Below are positions 56,463 through 61,141 of a stretch of 61,141 nt of DNA, one piece after another. Below the pieces are notes generated by a model. The model was not told the DNA's origin. It saw only the letters and a program-made list of their open reading frames with translations, and searched no databases. The DNA comes from a virus. The stretch's first letter is position 1, and every line of letters begins with the position of its first letter. The position numbers were made by a program, and so were the translations under genes. The DNA lies in the IMG/VR virus record IMGVR_UViG_3300050127_000013, positions 1-61,141 of that record. One strand, written 5' to 3'.

Positions 56463-56879
56463 ATGCAGAACCTATCACGTAGATCGCTCTTGAGCAGCGC
56501 GGCGGTAGCCATCCCGGCCATCGCCGTTTCCGGCTGCGCCCTCTTTCAGCAGAACGCCAACGGCTCTTATGGACTGAGCGCGGCGGTTCTTACCTTTATC
56601 TCCAACGCGGTGGCGGCTGTAGCCAGTTACATTCCCGCCGCTGAAAGCATCGCAGCCACGGCCGCCAGCCTGTTCGGCCCAGCATACGCGACCATCGTAA
56701 GCATCGGGAGCACCGCGATCAACACGGTGATCTCGTATCTCCAGAACCTCGTGGCGAACCCGCCGACGCTGGGCGCATCGGGAAAGTCAAAGTCGGTATA
56801 TGCCCGTTTCGGACTGCCGTTGCCGTCTAGCGGCGTCGTCGGCTACACGAAGAACGGCATCGCGGTATTTTCTGCGTAA
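56463..56879 (+). CDS. Lipoprotein with Tat-like signal, 138 aa
   Basis: NLSRRSLLSSAAVAIPAIAV-SGC has a twin arginine and a lipobox (VSGC), then Gly/Ala/Ser-rich helices (AAVLTFISNAVAAVASYIPA). It would be anchored to a membrane from the outside. It may be an o-spanin or an exclusion lipoprotein. AAGGAAC precedes the ATG. Confidence 0.75.
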   Translation: MQNLSRRSLLSSAAVAIPAIAVSGCALFQQNANGSYGLSAAVLTFISNAVAAVASYIPAAESIAATAASLFGPAYATIVSIGSTAINTVISYLQNLVANPPTLGASGKSKSVYARFGLPLPSSGVVGYTKNGIAVFSA

Positions 56880-56974
56880 TGGGTCTATCGACCAAAGAGC
56901 GATGGGAGAGGGCCATAGTGGCCTTTCTCCTATCGGCCGCCGTCGTCATCGTTTGGCTGTTGGTGCGCGGATGA
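56879..56974 (+). CDS. Tiny membrane protein, 31 aa
   Basis: MGLSTKERWERAIVAFLLSA and AVVIVWLLVRG: a basic amphipathic start then one membrane helix. It overlaps the stop of the lipoprotein gene (TAATG) and the next start (ATGA). Confidence 0.6.
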   Translation: MGLSTKERWERAIVAFLLSAAVVIVWLLVRG

Positions 56975-57504
56975 TCTCACGAATAAGCAGACTTGAATCG
57001 CGCATCGAAGAATTGGAAGAACTGCTCGGTATGCGCGCGGTGTTACCGAGGATCACTGGTTTCGGCGTCAGAGAATGGAGCCTCCTTGGGCTTTTGGTGC
57101 GGCATCGGTTGGTGACACGCGAGTTTGCGTTTCCAGCGATTTACGGCGAACTCCATGAGGACGAGCAGCCGGCGGGCCTCCGCATCATCGACACGATTAT
57201 TCATCGGCTGAGAGTTTTGCTTAAACCCCGTAACATCGTGATCGAAACGGAAAAACATACCGGATACTACTTCGATGAAGAAAATCGCCGCCGCGCTGCC
57301 GATCTGGTCGGAAGCAAGACCGATCCTCATAGGCCAATTGACGCTGGTCATGGGGGAGGCGGCGATCTTTTGGATCATTCGGGGAAGCGGGAAATGGGCC
57401 ATCATGGGCGCGGCAACGGTTTGGTTGATCGCCCACACCTGGCTATGGCGCGCGACGATATGGCGGCACCAGAGCATAAGCAGACTCATCCGCATCATGC
57501 ATGA
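56971..57504 (+). CDS. Winged-helix (OmpR/PhoB-type) protein, 177 aa
   Basis: The start at 56971 (MISRISRLESRIEELEELLG) gives a coiled coil. The winged helix follows: VREWSLLGLLVRHRLVTREF, IIDTIIHRLRVLLKPRNIVI, ETEKHTGYYFDEENRRR. The last 75 residues are low complexity and overlap the next gene in another frame. A DNA-binding regulator inside the lysis cassette is unexpected; it may switch late genes. Confidence 0.75.
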   Translation: MISRISRLESRIEELEELLGMRAVLPRITGFGVREWSLLGLLVRHRLVTREFAFPAIYGELHEDEQPAGLRIIDTIIHRLRVLLKPRNIVIETEKHTGYYFDEENRRRAADLVGSKTDPHRPIDAGHGGGGDLLDHSGKREMGHHGRGNGLVDRPHLAMARDDMAAPEHKQTHPHHA

Positions 57505-57520
57505 GATAAAAAAATCATGA
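57275..57520 (+). CDS. Membrane protein overlapping the winged-helix gene, 81 aa
   Basis: The ATG at 57275 lies inside the preceding gene, 230 bp before its stop, in another frame. It has two or three hydrophobic stretches (LIGQLTLVMGEAAIFWIIRG, MGAATVWLIAHTWLW). It ends 4 bp past the next start. Its well-formed helices suggest it is real despite the overlap. Confidence 0.6.
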   Translation: MKKIAAALPIWSEARPILIGQLTLVMGEAAIFWIIRGSGKWAIMGAATVWLIAHTWLWRATIWRHQSISRLIRIMHEIKKS

Positions 57521-58320
57521 AGCGAGGAATGCTATTGCCGCAGCCAGGAGCCGTCAGGATTCGCTTGGGCGACTATTTGATTCGCGCCAATCTGCCGGTC
57601 GTGCCCAAGGTGTTTGGCCACGTCGGCAGAGCGCAGCCGCCGGTAGATGGTGGATGGGGAAACGTCGGAAACCGCACGGCTGGAGACTGCCCTATCGCCG
57701 GCGCAAGCCACGAGACGCAAACGTGGTTCTGGGCCACGGGGCGCCCGATCCCTCCTTTCACCGACGCCTCGGGTCTCGCCGACTATTCCCGCGCGCTAGT
57801 CGCTGCCGGCGGCTTACCCTATGACCCGAACAATCCAGCTACCGATACGGGACTCGATCCTGTTGTGCTGGCGTCATGGCGGCAGACGGTCGGCATTACG
57901 GATGCGGTCGGCGTCGTCCACAAGATTGGGCCGTTTGCGTCTATCAACGATCCTGACGAATTGGACTTGGCGGTTGTTCTATTTGGTGCCGCCGCTATCT
58001 GTTGGGTTTTGCCGGACAGTGCCGAGGGTCAATTTAGCCAGGGTGAAGTATGGGACGATACTAGCGCCGTCGGGACCGGAGGCCACTACACGGCGTATGT
58101 CGGACGCAACAGCGCTGGGAATCGGCAAGTCGTCACATGGGGCGCTTTACAGGCCACGAATGACGCCTATCTCGCCAAATACCAATATCCGCAGATGCGA
58201 GGGCTGGCCTATCTCAGCCGTGAGTATTTGATCGCCTCTGGAAATTCACCAGAGGCGATCAACTTCGCTCAGTTGGACGAGGACATGGCGAGCTTCCAAG
58301 AGCAAGGTGCCACATCATGA
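57517..58320 (+). CDS. Papain-like cysteine-protease-fold protein, 267 aa
   Basis: NRTAGDCPIAGASHETQTWF has a Cys at the start of a helix, and GTGGHYTAYVGRNSAG then VVTWGALQATNDAYLAK give a His and a Trp-rich strand, a papain-like order. The last part (LAYLSREYLI) is also typical. It may cleave peptide bonds in host or phage proteins, or be a bound variant without activity. Confidence 0.65.
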   Translation: MKRGMLLPQPGAVRIRLGDYLIRANLPVVPKVFGHVGRAQPPVDGGWGNVGNRTAGDCPIAGASHETQTWFWATGRPIPPFTDASGLADYSRALVAAGGLPYDPNNPATDTGLDPVVLASWRQTVGITDAVGVVHKIGPFASINDPDELDLAVVLFGAAAICWVLPDSAEGQFSQGEVWDDTSAVGTGGHYTAYVGRNSAGNRQVVTWGALQATNDAYLAKYQYPQMRGLAYLSREYLIASGNSPEAINFAQLDEDMASFQEQGATS

Positions 58321-58571
58321 GCGCGCTCCGTCACGCCTTCACCGTCCTCGCTCTTTCGTGCCTCATCGGGCTGGCGGCCCTTTCGGCTGGTGCCGGCGCG
58401 ATCTACCCCTCCGTGCATCAGTTACAGGTCGCGCTTCACATGGAGCCGAATACGCAAGTTCCGCAACTCATCGTCGTGGATGGCAAAGTATTTCATCCGC
58501 GTTACCTGAGAACCGAGGATCACTTCAATGGCGAGTACGCGGTGATCCTCAAATTGGATCGAGAGCGATGA
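58317..58571 (+). CDS. Exported small protein, 84 aa
   Basis: ATG overlaps the previous stop. Signal peptide (MSALRHAFTVLALSCLIGLA then ALSAGAGA) followed by a small beta domain (QVPQLIVVDGKVFHPRYLRT). No family is recognised. Confidence 0.7.
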   Translation: MSALRHAFTVLALSCLIGLAALSAGAGAIYPSVHQLQVALHMEPNTQVPQLIVVDGKVFHPRYLRTEDHFNGEYAVILKLDRER

Positions 58572-58617
58572 GCCTGATAATCTTGATAGTAGATTGATGG
58601 GGAAGGGGCCAACAAAG

Positions 58618-59391
58618 ATGAACAATGACGAGAATCATAATTCTCGACCTATCCCTGATCCGACGTACCTGACAACGCAACAGTTAATCCGCGAGCAGGC
58701 CGGACTAAAGGAATTAGTCCTCAGTGTTGTCGAGGGTAATTTCAAAGTCATCGACACGCGCCTCACCGGAACGGATAGGGCTTTGGAGTTGCTGGCTACT
58801 CAGCAGGGCGAGCGCCAAAGCAATATTGATTCCAGCGTGGCACAGTTACGTGCGCTGCACGACGAGAAGTTTACCAGCCTCCAAACGATCTCAACAGAAA
58901 TCGATAAGCGCCTCGAACAGCGGTTCACCAGCATCGATACTCAGTTTGCCGAAAGAGACAAACGAACCGAACAATTGAGCCTAGCCGACAAAACCGCCAT
59001 CGCCGCCGCGTTGCAAGCGCAGAAGGAAGCCGCCGGCGCCACCAACGAAGCTAACGGCGCGGCCTTGGCCAAGATGGAAGCCAACTTTGCCAAGCTGATC
59101 GAGCAAGGGAGCGCCTTGGTTGCGTCGGTCAGCAAAAACCTTGACGACAAAATCGCTGACCTCAAATCGCGGATGGATCGCGGCGAAGGCAAGACTAGCA
59201 TTGCCGACCCAGCAATATCGGCGCAGCTCCAAATACTCACGGCGCAGATGGCGTCGTTGAGCGCGTCGCGCGATACGCACGCTGGCAGCGAGAAACAGGT
59301 CGCCGATGGCACCGCTCGCATGTGGAGCATAATCGCAATCGTTGTCGCGGCGGCGGTTGGCCTCGGCGAGATTGTTGTCCACCTTCACTAA
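58618..59391 (+). CDS. Coiled-coil protein with C-terminal membrane anchor, 257 aa
   Basis: The start is taken at 58618 (MNNDENHNSRPIPDPTYLTT); 58597 is also possible. Long coiled coil (RALHDEKFTSLQTISTEIDK), Ala-rich centre (AAGATNEANGAALAKMEANF), and a last helix MWSIIAIVVAAAVGLGEIVV that would anchor it in the inner membrane. No family is recognised; an exclusion or spanin-like role is possible. Confidence 0.75.
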   Translation: MNNDENHNSRPIPDPTYLTTQQLIREQAGLKELVLSVVEGNFKVIDTRLTGTDRALELLATQQGERQSNIDSSVAQLRALHDEKFTSLQTISTEIDKRLEQRFTSIDTQFAERDKRTEQLSLADKTAIAAALQAQKEAAGATNEANGAALAKMEANFAKLIEQGSALVASVSKNLDDKIADLKSRMDRGEGKTSIADPAISAQLQILTAQMASLSASRDTHAGSEKQVADGTARMWSIIAIVVAAAVGLGEIVVHLH

Positions 59392-59403
59392 CGGAGAAAC
59401 ACC

Positions 59404-59568
59404 ATGAGTCTCGGTCTAATACTCGTAATCATTTTGGTCATAGTTCTGCTCGGCGGTTTCAGCGGAATCGGCGGCGGCCGGTTTTATGGAACCGGATATT
59501 ACGGCGGCAGCGGGATCGGCCTGATCCTCGTTATCGTCCTAATTTTGGTCTTGATCGGCCGCATCTGA
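59404..59568 (+). CDS. DUF3309 family small membrane protein, 54 aa
   Basis: Two hydrophobic segments, LGLILVIILVIVLLGGF and GIGLILVIVLILVLIG, joined by a Gly/Tyr loop (GGGRFYGTGYYGGSG): the DUF3309 layout. GGAGAAAC precedes the ATG. Function unknown; common in alphaproteobacteria and their phages. Confidence 0.88.
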   Translation: MSLGLILVIILVIVLLGGFSGIGGGRFYGTGYYGGSGIGLILVIVLILVLIGRI

Positions 59569-59665
59569 CGCGCTAGTTTGCCGCCTTCCCCACCATAACC
59601 CCGGCTTTGGAGAACCGTGACCGCGCGCATCAATGCAACCTTGCCACAAAAGGAGAAATCCCAAC

Positions 59666-60217
59666 ATGACAAAGCTCGCAGCAATCCTCGCGATCCTCGG
59701 ACTGACAGCCTTCACGCTACCGGCTCAAGCCTATTGGACTTCCGATCTTGCCATAGGGCAAGCCGCCCATGCGTCTAAACAGCATTGGGGCACCCATACG
59801 GCCCATTACGCTAGAACGCACAGGATGCGATATGCGGGCTATGGCAACGGCCTATCCCAAGCCTGCCGCCAAGCGGCCTCGATGGGCGGCCCTTGCGGCT
59901 GTATAGCGGCTGAAAAGCTACTCGGCACCAGCGCCCATGTCGTCAACGGGGTGAACGTGTGGTTGGCGAACGGCTGGCTCGCCTTCCCCCGGACATCCCC
60001 TGCACCTGGTACGGCAGCAGTCTGGCCCGGTCGCCACGTTGAGGCGGTTGTGGCCGTCAACGGCGACGGCACAGTGTCCACGGACGGCCCCTATGGCACT
60101 CGGCGCGTCAGGATCGGTAGCGTCGTGTTCGTCGATCCGCACGGCGCAGCGCGCACCCGCTACGCCGCCGTGTCCTACCGCCATCGTTACCGGCATCGAC
60201 ACTACGCAGGCGCATGA
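59666..60217 (+). CDS. Exported protein with CHAP-like features, 183 aa
   Basis: The start is the ATG at 59666 (MTKLAAILAILGLTAFTLPA-QA), a signal peptide, after AAAGGAG. GPCGCIAAEKLLG, GRHVEAVVAVNGDGTVST and VRIGSVVFVDPHG form a Cys-His order similar to small NlpC/CHAP-type enzymes, but motifs are weak. The C-terminus is His/Arg/Tyr-rich. It would act outside the cytoplasm. Confidence 0.7.
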   Translation: MTKLAAILAILGLTAFTLPAQAYWTSDLAIGQAAHASKQHWGTHTAHYARTHRMRYAGYGNGLSQACRQAASMGGPCGCIAAEKLLGTSAHVVNGVNVWLANGWLAFPRTSPAPGTAAVWPGRHVEAVVAVNGDGTVSTDGPYGTRRVRIGSVVFVDPHGAARTRYAAVSYRHRYRHRHYAGA

Positions 60218-60321
60218 CACCCGCTGTCTGGCATCTACTCATCATCGGGGCGGCGTGCTCTGGGCTCGCTGCCCTACTTTTCGCGTGGTGGATGATGGTG
60301 GCGGATCGGGAAGGCGATTAG
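60214..60321 (+). CDS. Tiny membrane protein, 35 aa
   Basis: ATG overlaps the previous stop (ATGA). MTPAVWHLLIIGAACSGLAA then LLFAWWMMV form one membrane helix. It is the last gene of the rightward arm; the leftward arm ends 16 bp away. Confidence 0.6.
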   Translation: MTPAVWHLLIIGAACSGLAALLFAWWMMVADREGD

Positions 60322-60337
60322 CACTCATTCGTGGGCA

Positions 60338-60538
60338 TCACCGCACGCAATCGCCATCAGCGAACGTGAAGTCCAAATCATCAATTCGATCACCCCACAC
60401 ATCAACGCGATCCTGAATGTATTGTCTAATGTAATGCCGGACTTCGGATCGGACTTGTTCGATGTTCCTCCCAATCACTCTGGCCACCATCACACCGTCT
60501 TGAAAGATGCGGAAGTCATATTCGTATGGTGCAGTCAT
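60338..60538 (-). CDS. Hypothetical protein, 66 aa
   Basis: MTAPYEYDFRIFQDGVMVAR, a beta hairpin, then a helix (VRSEVRHYIRQYIQDRVDVW) and an acidic end. It looks like a genuine small early protein. It is downstream of the 60610-60915 gene on the minus strand. Confidence 0.75.
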   Translation of the reverse strand: MTAPYEYDFRIFQDGVMVARVIGRNIEQVRSEVRHYIRQYIQDRVDVWGDRIDDLDFTFADGDCVR

Positions 60539-60609
60539 GGCGTTGATCTCTTGTTACTGCGATGTGCTTCGAGCATTTCGAGCGCCGGCCGTTTTGTCAT
60601 CGTGACTGC

Positions 60610-60915
60610 CTAATCTTCCCACTGTGAGCATATGCGATCTACTTCCATGCGATCTGCCGGGCTTAGTTCGTCAATGCCGTACTTCGCCAGCACGGCTATG
60701 AGAACATCCTTGTGCATCGAGACGCGGCAAAGTTCACGACACCGCTTCTTGAGCTTGTCCACAGACCAGTCCTTGTAAGCGTCGTCGAGCGCGCTGGGCA
60801 CAGGTGTAGGGCCTCCATGAAAGCTCGACAACAACGGCGTGCTCTCTTCCTGTTCCTTAAAGCCGAGACAAAATAGATTCTCGTGTGCTGGAGGAGGTGA
60901 TTGCCTGTAGTTCAT
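60610..60915 (-). CDS. Hypothetical protein, 101 aa
   Basis: MNYRQSPPPAHENLFCLGFK, then a helical part (DKLKKRCRELCRVSMHKDVL, IAVLAKYGIDELSPADRMEV). GGGGATGAG precedes the ATG. Function unknown. It has its own promoter candidate upstream, in the gap after the split end gene. Confidence 0.75.
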   Translation of the reverse strand: MNYRQSPPPAHENLFCLGFKEQEESTPLLSSFHGGPTPVPSALDDAYKDWSVDKLKKRCRELCRVSMHKDVLIAVLAKYGIDELSPADRMEVDRICSQWED

Positions 60916-60952
60916 GGCTCATCCCCTGTGATGGCGTGCGTGGGATTGTGCT

Positions 60953-60981
60953 AATCTACAGGCCCCTGGCTTGGTTGACAA
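60953..60981 (-). promoter_or_regulatory. Putative leftward promoter
   Basis: On the minus strand TTGTCA (60976-60981), 17-bp spacer, then TAGATT (60953-60958), 38 bp before the ATG at 60915. The matches to consensus are 5/6 and 4/6. Confidence 0.5.
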
Positions 60982-61076
60982 CTGGTAAATACAGTCACGA
61001 TGAACGGTCAAAAACCCCTATTTCTTCGATATTTCTGTCCTATTGCTGAATATGACGTTGCCAGTATCCGCTAAAA

Positions 61077-61141
61077 TCAACTGCGGCGCTCGAATTGGAC
61101 GGCGTGGCGTTGGATGAGATTTAATAATCCCGTATCGAAAT
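61077..61141 (-). CDS. Continuation of the reading frame cut at position 1
   Basis: Joining position 61141 to position 1, the frame of the 1-214 gene continues for 21 codons to a TGA at 61077-61079 (YFDTGLLNLIQRHAVQFERR then S). It is listed as a partial gene on the assumption that the molecule is circular or permuted. Confidence 0.45.
   Translation of the reverse strand, partial: FDTGLLNLIQRHAVQFERRS

Noticed and set aside
1-61141. CRISPR array, rRNA gene or integrase/attachment site
   Set aside because: No regularly spaced direct repeats of CRISPR type, no rRNA-like stretch and no tyrosine or serine recombinase was seen. The only tRNA-like gene lies inside element B rather than beside an integrase.

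Overview
The window looks like the complete or nearly complete genome of a tailed phage with a short-tail (podovirus, P22-like) virion, probably infecting an alphaproteobacterium, perhaps of the Bradyrhizobium/Methylobacterium type. The host guess rests on protein families (a GapR-like DUF2312 protein, DUF1643, DUF4326, YqaJ/Bet recombination genes, DUF3309), on moderately high GC, and on a near-consensus chromosomal parS site; it is an inference. No integrase and no rRNA were seen.

Layout. Two divergent arms start near 10.65-10.75 kb. The leftward (minus) arm runs from 10.65 kb down to position 1. It holds early genes: a YqaJ-type exonuclease and a Bet/RecT annealing protein, an Ala/Trp repeat protein, a winged-helix protein, an HNH-like protein, a beta-class DNA methyltransferase, DUF1643 and DUF4326 proteins, and many small unknowns. 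Minus-strand genes also occupy the extreme right end (60.3-61.1 kb). A reading frame cut at position 1 continues in frame from position 61141, so the molecule is probably circular or circularly permuted, with the leftward arm wrapping round and converging with the rightward arm at about 60.33 kb.

The rightward arm starts with a small HTH regulator, a GapR-like protein, a DUF1064 nuclease, a second DNA methyltransferase and replication-associated genes (10.7-14.2 kb). After an accessory block (14.7-18.4 kb) comes the late region. Its order is small terminase, small membrane proteins around a parS-like site, large terminase, portal, GroES-like protein, scaffold, capsid, exported fibre-like proteins, P22 gp4-like and gp10-like tail proteins, three ejection proteins, exported tail-spike-like proteins, and a lysis/host-interaction cassette (53-60.3 kb). 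The cassette includes a GH19-type endolysin, a holin candidate, a nucleoside-phosphorylase-like protein, a papain-like protein, a winged-helix protein and several exported or membrane proteins.

Accessory elements. Two IS1595-family elements are present. Element A (4457-6574) has near-perfect terminal inverted repeats and a perfect 8-bp target duplication. It carries a translationally coupled operon of five passenger genes and splits a 100-codon membrane-protein gene that can be rebuilt exactly. Element B (about 14821-17846) has 23/24 matching ends but no target duplication. Its cargo is a DUF4760 membrane protein, a second unknown gene, large palindromes and a tRNA with a leucine-type body but a UGG (proline) anticodon. 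The large terminase has an apparent one-base deletion exactly in its Walker A loop, which is either a sequence error or a real frameshift.
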